Under the pieces are notes generated by a model. That model searched no databases and was not told the DNA's origin. It was given only the letters and a program-made list of their open reading frames with translations. 39,285 nt of DNA from Desulfobulbus sp. (GTDB lineage Bacteria; Desulfobacterota; Desulfobulbia; Desulfobulbales; Desulfobulbaceae). Of this stretch, positions 22,820 through 30,242 are shown one piece after another (the stretch's first letter is position 1; each line of letters starts with the position of its first letter). A program made the position numbers and the translations under genes. Location: the NCBI GenBank assembly GCA_028684915.1, contig JAQUEZ010000042.1, forward strand, positions 1-39,285, written 5' to 3'.

Positions 22820-24737
22820 AGTCGGCTTCCGTTATGACCGGTACATTTGGCTCTTGTTGAGGTTTCTGCGCCGGCCCCTCATAGAGGTTGTCGGACTTTG
22901 CCGGGGGAAGGATCCGCGCGCGGGCAGAAAATACCGGATCGAGAAAATACAGGATTTGCTGGCCGTAGATGGGTGATTGCCCTGCGGTGAAGATCAGCAT
23001 ATCCCCAGGTGCGGTGACCTTGCCGGAGGCATCTTTCTCCGCCCCGGGCAGACGGAGGCATTCATCCGGCGTCAAGAGTGGCCTGGCGGTTTCGTTGATG
23101 CTGATCGAGCGTGACCGACCGCCTTTGCCCCGACTGATCGACACCTTTTTACTGACCACCGTGGTCGTGCCGGTCAATTTGGAAAGGTATTCAGCGGTCT
23201 CTGGCAGGTTGGGCGCGTAGGCAATGCGCACATGGCAATTGGCCATCAGTGCATTATCGGCGCCGTAGGTATTGTTGAGTTGCTTGGTATCCTGGACAAT
23301 GAAATATCCCTTGATGCCGTAACCGGCCATAAAGGCAATGGCCCGTTCAAATATCGGCAGTTTGCCCAAGGCGGTGAACTCGTCGAGCATCAACAGCAAT
23401 CGATGGTGATAGGCAGCCTGGCTGGCGCCATCGGCAAAGGTCATTTTCTCGGTCAAGCGGCCGAGTAACTGGGTCATGAAAATACGCAGCAAGGGACGGA
23501 GCCTGTCGATATCCGCCGGAGCCACAACAAGATACAGATTGACCGCTTCCTGGTGATTCATCAGATCCAAGATGCGAAAATCACAACGGGAGATATTGCG
23601 GGCAACGACAGGATCCCGATAGAGCGCCAGATTGGCGGTGGCGGTGGAGACGACACCGGCCATTTCCTTGTCCGCTTTTGCAAGCATACCGCTGGCGGCA
23701 GAGGCACAAAAAGTATGGGCCGCCCTGCCCTGTTCTTCATCCAGGCTGGGAAACATTTGCGCCAGCATCGCTGCATGATCCGTGGCGATAATCTCTTCGA
23801 ACAACTCCTTGGGGCCACCTTCTCGATTTGGGTCTTCAAGCATCAGGGAAACATCGTACAGACTGGCCTGCCGGCTCCCCTGCAACTTGGTGATGATGAG
23901 ACAATGCAGCAACACCCCACCGAAAAAGCCGCAGGCCGCCTTGTCCCAATAATCAGGGAGCCCCTTGCCGTCGGGATCGAGCACCATGTTGGCCACCTGC
24001 TGCACATCGGCAATGGCCCGGTCCCCCTCCAGCCGGATCTCTTCAAGGGGATTGAAGCAGGCCGTTGCTCCTGTGGGGTCTGCCGGCTCGAAACGAAGAA
24101 CCCTGTTCCCCTGGCTCTTGAGATAGCCGGCGGTCAGGGCGTGATTTTCCCCCTTGATGTCAAACACCACGCTGGATTGTTCCCAAGCCAGCAAGGTCGG
24201 CAGGATCAGGCCCACGCCCTTGCCCGAACGAGTGGGCGCAAAGCAGAGCAGGTGTTCCGGACCGTTATGACGCAGGTAGAACTGTGTTTTAGTGGCACAA
24301 TCGAACCAGCCACCGATATACACCCCCTGCCCGGAGAGATACCCCATTGCAAGAATCTCCTTACCGGTTGCCCAGCGTGCGGTACCATGCAGATCTTTCC
24401 GCCCCTTGGGAGCCTGATTGATCGCCAGATACAGCATGGCACTCAACAAAGGCAGCCCCATCAGAATCATCAGAGACTGATCGACCAAGGGTTGCACCTC
24501 TGCGGAAGAAAAGATTGCTTTCGGCCAGGCCAGTACCGCCCAGGGCCGGTACCAAAGACGACTGAAGACAACAAAGGGTTCTCCGAACATGGGATGATAG
24601 GCGAACAAATCGCCAATTCGGTGCAAGGTCCACATCAGCACCACCAGCCCCCAAAGGATGATAAGGAGCACAATCGCCCATCTCCAGAATCCGCTTTTTA
24701 CCCGGCGGTTAATATGACCGTACTGCTGTTCAGCCAT
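22797..24737 (-). CDS. traG: TraG coupling protein (VirD4-type ATPase), 646 aa
   Basis: Inner-membrane ATPase that brings the relaxosome to the secretion channel. Membrane helices lie at ~18-37 (FWRWAIVLLIILWGLVVLMW) and ~85-105 (LMILMGLPLLSAMLYLA). Walker A is APTRSGKGVGL, followed by FDIKGENHALTAGY, and Walker B is LLMLDEFTALGKLPI. YFIVQDTKQLNNTYG is the usual motif of the group. The length matches RP4 TraG. It overlaps trbI by 8 bp and traF by 23 bp, so it sits inside the operon. Confidence 0.95.
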   Translation of the reverse strand: MAEQQYGHINRRVKSGFWRWAIVLLIILWGLVVLMWTLHRIGDLFAYHPMFGEPFVVFSRLWYRPWAVLAWPKAIFSSAEVQPLVDQSLMILMGLPLLSAMLYLAINQAPKGRKDLHGTARWATGKEILAMGYLSGQGVYIGGWFDCATKTQFYLRHNGPEHLLCFAPTRSGKGVGLILPTLLAWEQSSVVFDIKGENHALTAGYLKSQGNRVLRFEPADPTGATACFNPLEEIRLEGDRAIADVQQVANMVLDPDGKGLPDYWDKAACGFFGGVLLHCLIITKLQGSRQASLYDVSLMLEDPNREGGPKELFEEIIATDHAAMLAQMFPSLDEEQGRAAHTFCASAASGMLAKADKEMAGVVSTATANLALYRDPVVARNISRCDFRILDLMNHQEAVNLYLVVAPADIDRLRPLLRIFMTQLLGRLTEKMTFADGASQAAYHHRLLLMLDEFTALGKLPIFERAIAFMAGYGIKGYFIVQDTKQLNNTYGADNALMANCHVRIAYAPNLPETAEYLSKLTGTTTVVSKKVSISRGKGGRSRSISINETARPLLTPDECLRLPGAEKDASGKVTAPGDMLIFTAGQSPIYGQQILYFLDPVFSARARILPPAKSDNLYEGPAQKPQQEPNVPVITEADYEKYLCD

Positions 24738-25956
24738 TATTTAACCGTGTGTACGGCTTTTGAAAGACGACGTCCTTGGTGACAATGACGTTGAACTGAT
24801 AGCCCGGTCTGATCTCCAAGGTCGGCTTGATGTTCAGGTTTTTCTGCAGCAGACTCAAGGTTGCCTGCCCCATTTGTGCGGCCAGGGCAGCTGCCATGGC
24901 ATCTTGCACCGAGGTACCGTCACTGTTGTCGCTGGAGTTGGAGACGTTATCCATGGCGTAGCTGGTCCCGCCGGTGATCAAACTCATGAGCAAGGAAGAA
25001 CCAAAGATACGCAGGTAGTGGTTATTGACCTGGTCTTCATAACCGGCATAACCGGAGATATCGGTTCCCGGCATTGCTCCCAGGGTCACGGCAGAGCCGT
25101 CGGGAAAGTTGAGCCGATTCCAGGCGACAAGCACTCGGCTCTGGCCGTAGACAACACGTGAGTCATAGACCCCGTAAAGCTTTGAGCCCTGTGGAATGAG
25201 AAGGTGGTGACCGGTGGCGGTGTCATAGACATTCTGGGAGACCTGCGCGATCAGGCTGCCCGGCAGGTCTGAGTTGATGCCGCTGATCATGATGCCGGGA
25301 ATGACGGTCCCGGTCTTGATTTCAAAGGGGTTACCAGGTTCTCGGGTATAGGGTGAACGCCACTCATCCTGACCAGACCGACTGAGAAACTGTTCTTTGT
25401 CGCGATCAGCCGTATTGAAATCCTGTACCGGGCTTTGTTCCGGCAACAGTCCCGCCTGTTGAATCATTGCCGCTTGATTCATCCCGCGCTGTGCTGGTGT
25501 TGTTGTGGTCTTTTGTTCTTCCCTTGCGTTCTCCATGCGCTTTGCGATCAGGGGTGATTTCAGGGCTTCCTGAACGGATTGTTCCTTTGCCCGTTTTCTT
25601 TCCCGCTCCAATTTGAGCGCATCCTCGTTTTCTGTGTTCGAATCCGTCCGAACCACAACCAGAGGTTCTTTTCGCTTCGCTGCTTCAGCCTCCGGTGGTG
25701 CGATCACCGCTGGAATATCAGCAGTTGGTGGCAGCGACAACCCATGCCCTTCCAAATTGACCAGAGACTTTTCCGAAGCAACAGCAGCCGGTTTGCTCTC
25801 CGATTGTTTGCGAGAAACCGACCCATAATTGACACTGTAGAAGAGCACCCCAAAGAGACCGAGAACAACGAGAGCGACGGCATAAAGCGGCCATTTTTTC
25901 ATCCTTGTCGTGGTCACTTTTGGAGGTTTCAGACTGTTTGGCGAACCATCACTCAT
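24730..25956 (-). CDS. trbI: TrbI, VirB10-like channel scaffold, 408 aa
   Basis: Spans the envelope and forms the core complex with TrbG and TrbH. It has a cytoplasmic N-terminus, one membrane helix at ~23-45 (WPLYAVALVVLGLFGVLFYS), a long Gln/Glu-rich periplasmic linker, and a C-terminal VirB10 beta-barrel domain (FEIKTGTVIPGIMISGINSDLPGSLIAQVSQNVYD...LLIPQGSKLYGVYDS). The ATG has GGAGGAGGGG upstream and overlaps trbH by 8 bp. Confidence 0.94.
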   Translation of the reverse strand: MSDGSPNSLKPPKVTTTRMKKWPLYAVALVVLGLFGVLFYSVNYGSVSRKQSESKPAAVASEKSLVNLEGHGLSLPPTADIPAVIAPPEAEAAKRKEPLVVVRTDSNTENEDALKLERERKRAKEQSVQEALKSPLIAKRMENAREEQKTTTTPAQRGMNQAAMIQQAGLLPEQSPVQDFNTADRDKEQFLSRSGQDEWRSPYTREPGNPFEIKTGTVIPGIMISGINSDLPGSLIAQVSQNVYDTATGHHLLIPQGSKLYGVYDSRVVYGQSRVLVAWNRLNFPDGSAVTLGAMPGTDISGYAGYEDQVNNHYLRIFGSSLLMSLITGGTSYAMDNVSNSSDNSDGTSVQDAMAAALAAQMGQATLSLLQKNLNIKPTLEIRPGYQFNVIVTKDVVFQKPYTRLNNG

Positions 25957-26401
25957 TGTCCCCTCCTCCGGTTTTCAAACAGGAAAATCCGGCAACGGGT
26001 TTGCCGTCGGCTCCATAGGTACGCGCCAGAGTGGCGGAACGAGACGGGTCGGTGATTTTGAGTTGCAGGTACCAGGAGGGTGGCCCCTCGCCCTGTAACG
26101 CATCGAGCACATAACTGAGGACAACATCGCCGCTTGGCGAGAGGGTAAATCCCTGCTTGCGCAACGTGTTTTCAAAGGACTGGCTGAAGGCATCTATTTG
26201 CCCAGGGGCGAGCAGCTTGAGAGAGGTGCGGCCAGGCGGATACAATTCCACCAGTATTTTGGTAGCGTCCTGCACAATCGACGCCGTGCCCTCCGTGGGG
26301 ATTTGCCCCACAAAGGACGTGCCAAAACCAGGACGTCCGCCACAACCAGTGAGCATCAACAGGCAGAGAAGCACGATCAATAAGGCAAGTTTAGTGTTCA
26401 T
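25949..26401 (-). CDS. trbH: TrbH-like outer-membrane lipoprotein, VirB7 role, 150 aa
   Basis: Lipoprotein signal with lipobox LMLTGCGG (lipidated Cys near residue 20). The mature part carries a small alpha/beta fold (ILVELYPPGRTSLKLL; FSQSFENTLRKQGFTLS). In IncP plasmids trbH lies between trbG and trbI and helps anchor the core complex. The position here is identical. The start has AGGAGG and overlaps trbG by 4 bp. Confidence 0.85.
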   Translation of the reverse strand: MNTKLALLIVLLCLLMLTGCGGRPGFGTSFVGQIPTEGTASIVQDATKILVELYPPGRTSLKLLAPGQIDAFSQSFENTLRKQGFTLSPSGDVVLSYVLDALQGEGPPSWYLQLKITDPSRSATLARTYGADGKPVAGFSCLKTGGGDNE

Positions 26402-27258
26402 TTGCCCCTCCTGATCTCCACGCTTTCCTGGTCGCCTCCCACTCCGGCAACCAGGGCAATAGTGTTAAAGAGACCGTCAACGATCATGGTTTCATCCTGG
26501 ACACGATAGTTCACCAACACGTCGGTTCCCCCCTTGCGAACCAGAAGGGCCGGCATTTCCCCGGACCTGGTCGACCGGGGCAATTTGATGTAGGTCTTCA
26601 GACCGTTGTCGTAAACCCGCTCTGGTTTCCAGGGAACGCTGCCTGCCACCTCATAATTGAAGTTGAGTTGGGCGAGGTCGACTTCCTTGCCGTCATTGCC
26701 GACCATTGAACCCCATTCCTTTTCCCTGGTCGCCTCAGTCTGCTTGTGCTGCATATCTCGACGCATGGCATCGGAGTAAGCAAAACCTACGTAGGGCGTG
26801 TACCCCTTTAGCTGAGAAATCAGTCGCAAATGGTAAACTCGCCGGTCCGTGGTAATCACGGCACTGGTCTCCAAACCGGCATCTGCAGGCTTAATAAACA
26901 GGTGCGTGGTGTTGCCGGCGGTTCCGGATTCAACAAGCCAGCGGGCAGAATCACCCAGGACGATCTCGTTCACCGATTCGCCACGTTCCAACTCGACATC
27001 ACAGACCTGAAACGGTGAAGCGATGATCGTCGGTACTGATGCACCATGTACGTACATGAGCTTGCCCCCAGTCGTCATATAGGGCTGAACATCGTTTTGA
27101 GTCGACCATCGGGAAGAGATGTGGAGGGCCTTACGCTCCTTAGCACTCAACGGCACCATGACCTGGCTAAGGTAATCGGTTTGAGCGGCGAGCGAGCTAC
27201 CACCTGCGGTCGCTCCCAACACCGTCAGGAAACACAGACTGGATACAAGTTTCTTCAT
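26398..27258 (-). CDS. trbG: TrbG, VirB9-like core-complex protein, 286 aa
   Basis: Periplasmic/outer-membrane component of the type IV secretion core. A signal peptide (MKKLVSSLCFLTVLGATAGG) is followed by a VirB9 N-terminal domain (QVCDVELERGESVNEIVLGDSARWLVE) and a C-terminal domain ending in beta-rich segments (VYDNGLKTYIKLP...VLVNYRVQDETMIVDGLF), which usually binds the VirB7-like lipoprotein. AAGGTG precedes the ATG. It is spaced 3 bp from trbF and overlaps trbH. Confidence 0.94.
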   Translation of the reverse strand: MKKLVSSLCFLTVLGATAGGSSLAAQTDYLSQVMVPLSAKERKALHISSRWSTQNDVQPYMTTGGKLMYVHGASVPTIIASPFQVCDVELERGESVNEIVLGDSARWLVESGTAGNTTHLFIKPADAGLETSAVITTDRRVYHLRLISQLKGYTPYVGFAYSDAMRRDMQHKQTEATREKEWGSMVGNDGKEVDLAQLNFNYEVAGSVPWKPERVYDNGLKTYIKLPRSTRSGEMPALLVRKGGTDVLVNYRVQDETMIVDGLFNTIALVAGVGGDQESVEIRRGK

Positions 27259-27261
27259 TGA

Positions 27262-27966
27262 TCACCTTTCCTCGTTGCTGATGATTCGTGAGGCGGCAAG
27301 CGCCGTGATATAAACACCACCAGGATTCGCCATCACCTCTGTTTCCGTTTGGGGTGGCCGCAGTTGAATGGTCGCCGTGGCCCCGTAGCTATGTTGTTCC
27401 AGAAGTGCCCCTGCATGATTTCGAAGCGTTTCGAGCCACTCGACCCGATACGAGCTGTCACTCACCGGTAGTGGCAGCCCTTTGATCTCGACGTGAACCA
27501 ACCTTCCAGCTTTAGCGATCTCGTACGGACTGTTTTCCTCGAACCACTGTTTCAAAACCCCGGTAGCACTCCCTGAGATGACCTGGGACAAACGCCTGAT
27601 CATCTGTTTTTGCAATTCGGTGTCAGCGGTCACGGTCCGCCAGTTGACGATTGCATCGGCAATCTCCGACTGGATCATGTTTCTGGGCGTGGAAAATGAC
27701 TGTTCAAGACGGGCCACATTGCTCACCTTGCCCAGCTTGTCTATCTCCACGACATAGGGAATGACCTTGACCTGCCTGGCCTGCATCACATTGCCGCCCA
27801 GAGATACGGCCAACAGACTCAGACTGATGAATGCCACCCATCGCCACTGTGCTGCCCGGCTGATGTAGGATCCATAGCGTTCAAGCCATTCCTCGCGTGC
27901 ATTGAGATAAGGATTTCCATGGGCAGACCGGTCCTGTGATGGATCCGATTTTTGACAAAACGCCAT
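27262..27966 (-). CDS. trbF: TrbF, VirB8-like inner-membrane protein, 234 aa
   Basis: Assembly factor of the secretion channel. A cytoplasmic N-terminus with YLNAREEWLERYGSYI leads to one membrane helix (~42-62, WVAFISLSLLAVSLGGNVM) and a periplasmic VirB8/NTF2-like domain (VIPYVVEIDKLGKV...SYRVEWLETLRNHAG). The ATG has GGGAGAAG upstream. A 63-bp gap separates it from trbL. Confidence 0.93.
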   Translation of the reverse strand: MAFCQKSDPSQDRSAHGNPYLNAREEWLERYGSYISRAAQWRWVAFISLSLLAVSLGGNVMQARQVKVIPYVVEIDKLGKVSNVARLEQSFSTPRNMIQSEIADAIVNWRTVTADTELQKQMIRRLSQVISGSATGVLKQWFEENSPYEIAKAGRLVHVEIKGLPLPVSDSSYRVEWLETLRNHAGALLEQHSYGATATIQLRPPQTETEVMANPGGVYITALAASRIISNEER

Positions 27967-28029
27967 CGGCTTCTCCCTAATTTTTGGGACAACCCTCCGA
28001 ATTTTCGGCAGGTTATTTTGATTATGCTA

Positions 28030-29256
28030 TTAATTACCGGAAGGTTTTTCGGTAGGTTCCGAGTCGGAGGGAGGGGGTGGTTTTGATGTTGTTGCAATAC
28101 TGGATGACAGATCCTCCTGCAGTTTGGATGCATCTCGTCCATCTTTAAGATGGGAATTCATTCGTTGCCCAATAGAGCCCCAGGCGTTGCGTTCACGCCT
28201 CGCCGCGCTATTGGAATTCCAAAGATTTCTGGCGGTGGCTCCGGCCTTGCCCCAACCGGTCTTGCCTTCATACCCCGCCATATCGAGCGCGGCCTTGGTG
28301 GAACTTGCGCCCCTGGCTGAAGCTACAATACCGCCGCCAACCGCAGCCCCGACCGCAGCGCTTGCCCCAGCGACCATGGCCCCCGTGGAAAGAAGCGAAC
28401 TTCCATTACCGGTATGGGTTCCATTGATGATCCCGGCGCAGACGTCCGGGATGGTTTTCACCAAGGCAAGCAGGACAACAGAAGCACCAATGAGAACAAG
28501 TAAATCATACAGATGCGCATCCGTTGTCTCGAATTCGGTGATAAAAGATAGACCGATGCCCAAGACCAGTTGCAACACGAACAGTTTAAAGGCCACGGAC
28601 AGGGCATAGCGCATGGTGTTGATGGCATACTCCTTCAACAGGCTTGACCCACCAAAACCAAGCAAGAGAATCGAGGCGTTCATGGCCACAAAGGCCTCAC
28701 ACTTAATAAGAATGATTTGAGCCGCCATCAGCGCGAAACAGGCCATTATGATGCAACCCAAAATGAGGTACCCCAACGAGTCGACCGGCGCCCAAGCCGA
28801 TGTCTTATCAACGATCTGCTTGACGATATTCGCGCCAATCCTGAACGCGTCCAAAGTGATATCGGGCCCACCCAAGCTGGCCGCCAGTGTACGCAAACCA
28901 TTGATCAGGTTCATTGACCAAACGCTGTAATTCTTGATTACGGAAAAAATAAACCCAGCAAACAGCAACATAAGCACAAATTGTTTCACTGACGAAGCAA
29001 TTTCGTCTCTATTTAACGACACCCGAACTCCAAGCAATACAACATCAAGAACAAGACACCAATAAAATATTTTTTCTGCATATATCTGCAATGCACTGCC
29101 ATAGGACGATGCTTTTGTAGAAAATTTATCCAAAATATTGTAGACAACATCACCAGGAGATGCATAGCAATATTGACCACTCAATATCACGATCAATAGA
29201 ATAACCCCAACAAACAACAGAGGACTCAAGATGCGCGAAAAATCGTTTTTGATCAT
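28030..29256 (-). CDS. trbL: TrbL, VirB6-like polytopic channel protein, 408 aa
   Basis: Inner-membrane channel component. Starting at ATG 29256 it has a signal-like first helix (LSPLLFVGVILLIVILSGQYCYA), the DVVYNILDKFSTKASSYG segment, and about six further hydrophobic helices up to residue ~310. A Gly/Ala-rich region and a polar Pro-rich tail follow. The open frame extends to 29451, but those 65 extra codons are the reverse complement of the plus-strand lipoprotein gene, whose coding character is stronger. The extension is therefore rejected. With this start the two genes overlap by 26 bp at their 5' ends. The ribosome binding site is weak (GGAAG, far). Confidence 0.9.
   Translation of the reverse strand: MIKNDFSRILSPLLFVGVILLIVILSGQYCYASPGDVVYNILDKFSTKASSYGSALQIYAEKIFYWCLVLDVVLLGVRVSLNRDEIASSVKQFVLMLLFAGFIFSVIKNYSVWSMNLINGLRTLAASLGGPDITLDAFRIGANIVKQIVDKTSAWAPVDSLGYLILGCIIMACFALMAAQIILIKCEAFVAMNASILLLGFGGSSLLKEYAINTMRYALSVAFKLFVLQLVLGIGLSFITEFETTDAHLYDLLVLIGASVVLLALVKTIPDVCAGIINGTHTGNGSSLLSTGAMVAGASAAVGAAVGGGIVASARGASSTKAALDMAGYEGKTGWGKAGATARNLWNSNSAARRERNAWGSIGQRMNSHLKDGRDASKLQEDLSSSIATTSKPPPPSDSEPTEKPSGN
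29173..29202 (+). promoter_or_regulatory. sigma-70-type promoter for the opposite-strand lipoprotein, inside trbL
   Basis: TTGACC (29173-29178), 18-bp spacer, TAGAAT (29197-29202): five of six consensus bases in each hexamer. Transcription would start near 29,209, then AGAGGA (29219-29224) sits 6 bases before the ATG at 29231. All parts lie within the trbL coding sequence but read in the opposite direction. Confidence 0.65.
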
Positions 29257-29464
29257 TCTACTCGTTTCTTCCGGAATCATATTTTCTGGTTGCGACAAGA
29301 GCAAAGAAAGCTCACAAAAAGTAACAAATAACAGCTCGATACAACAAACCCAGAATATCCAAAAGCCCAAGCCAAAAACCGACGACGAAAGGATGAAAGC
29401 CTGGAAGGAAGCCACCGATACGTCAGGGTATGACTTCAGCAAGTACAGCAAACCAGTGCCTTAA
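29231..29464 (+). CDS. opposite-strand lipoprotein in the trbK (entry-exclusion) slot, with TrbJ-like C-terminus, 77 aa
   Basis: Small exported lipoprotein: signal helix (REKSFLIILLVSSGIIF) and lipobox FSGC (Cys near residue 20), then a polar Lys/Gln/Ser-rich linker. The C-terminus (W-K-E-A-T-D-T-S-GYDFSKYS-K-P-V-P) is nearly that of TrbJ (W-Q-S-A-T-S-T-E-GYDFSKYS-E-A-V-P), 14 of 20 residues equal. Many matching codons differ only at silent positions, showing both are translated. In RP4 the entry-exclusion lipoprotein TrbK lies between trbJ and trbL, the same slot, but on the operon strand. This gene converges with trbJ (1 bp between stop codons) and overlaps trbL head-to-head by 26 bp. Entry exclusion or masking of TrbJ is inferred, not shown. 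Confidence 0.75.
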   Translation: MREKSFLIILLVSSGIIFSGCDKSKESSQKVTNNSSIQQTQNIQKPKPKTDDERMKAWKEATDTSGYDFSKYSKPVP

Positions 29465-29465
29465 T

Positions 29466-30242
29466 TTACGGGACAGCCTCGCTGTATTTAGAGAAATCAT
29501 ACCCTTCGGTACTGGTCGCACTTTGCCAGCGTTCGGCTTGCATCTGCGATTCCTTTTCGGCTTTCATCTGACCAGCCAGAGTTGATTGCGTGTTGGTCGC
29601 AATCAACTCCCGCAGTTTCCTGACCTCCTGGACCTGGATCGTCGCCAACTGATTTCCCGCCTGCAGGGCTTTCATTTGACCATCAGGGGTATCGAGCAGG
29701 TTATTGATGTAGCTTTCCAACTCACCTGCATCCTGAAGTTCCTGAAGCTGCTCACCGGAAAGCTGAAAAGTAGCCTGAGAGGCCTTATCCACTTCGCCCG
29801 ACCAGGCATTGTAATGATCGCGGTAAGCCTGATTTGCCGCCGCGATCTCCGCCGGGGTGGCGCCAGCCAAATCGGCGAACACTGACTGCTCAGGAAACAG
29901 GGTGTTGAACACCTCTGCCAAAGCAGTCAGTTCGCCGCGCTGCGTTTTCAGCGTGCTGGTCAGAGACGCCAACTTGGTGAGTTGACCCGCAAATTGCTTT
30001 TTCAGCGCCCCCGGCAATGAGGTGGTATTTTGCATCATGTTCTGCACCATCTGAATCTGCTTCGCGGTCTGTTGAATCGCCTCTGTGTACTGGCTGGTCA
30101 AGGTACTGAGTTGCGAAACATTTGTGACCCTGTCCAGGGCCTGGGTGAACAAGTTGGAGCAATTGGTGCAAAACACCACTTCAGCCGCAACCGGCTGCAC
30201 TACTGCCACACTCAAGGCGACTGCCAACAACTGTTTTTTCAT
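29466..30242 (-). CDS. trbJ: TrbJ, VirB5-like minor pilus protein, 258 aa
   Basis: Exported, mostly helical protein. It has a signal peptide (MKKQLLAVALSVAVVQPVAA), a Cys pair near the mature start (VVFCTNCSNLF), long amphipathic helices (YTEAIQQTAKQIQMVQNMM), and a C-terminal YNAWSGEVDKASQATFQL...GYDFSKYSEAVP. VirB5-like proteins sit at the pilus tip and contact the recipient. The ATG at 30242 has GAGGAG upstream; an in-frame start at 30263 lies inside trbE and is rejected. It follows trbE directly, unlike RP4, where trbF-trbI come between. Its C-terminal 20 residues are mirrored in the opposite-strand lipoprotein. Confidence 0.92.
   Translation of the reverse strand: MKKQLLAVALSVAVVQPVAAEVVFCTNCSNLFTQALDRVTNVSQLSTLTSQYTEAIQQTAKQIQMVQNMMQNTTSLPGALKKQFAGQLTKLASLTSTLKTQRGELTALAEVFNTLFPEQSVFADLAGATPAEIAAANQAYRDHYNAWSGEVDKASQATFQLSGEQLQELQDAGELESYINNLLDTPDGQMKALQAGNQLATIQVQEVRKLRELIATNTQSTLAGQMKAEKESQMQAERWQSATSTEGYDFSKYSEAVP

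Noticed and set aside
29257..29451. N-terminal extension of TrbL by 65 codons
   Set aside because: It is the exact complement of the lipoprotein gene, which has a promoter, ribosome binding site, lipobox and a tail conserved at protein level; the extension has none of these and TrbL already has a natural first helix from 29256.
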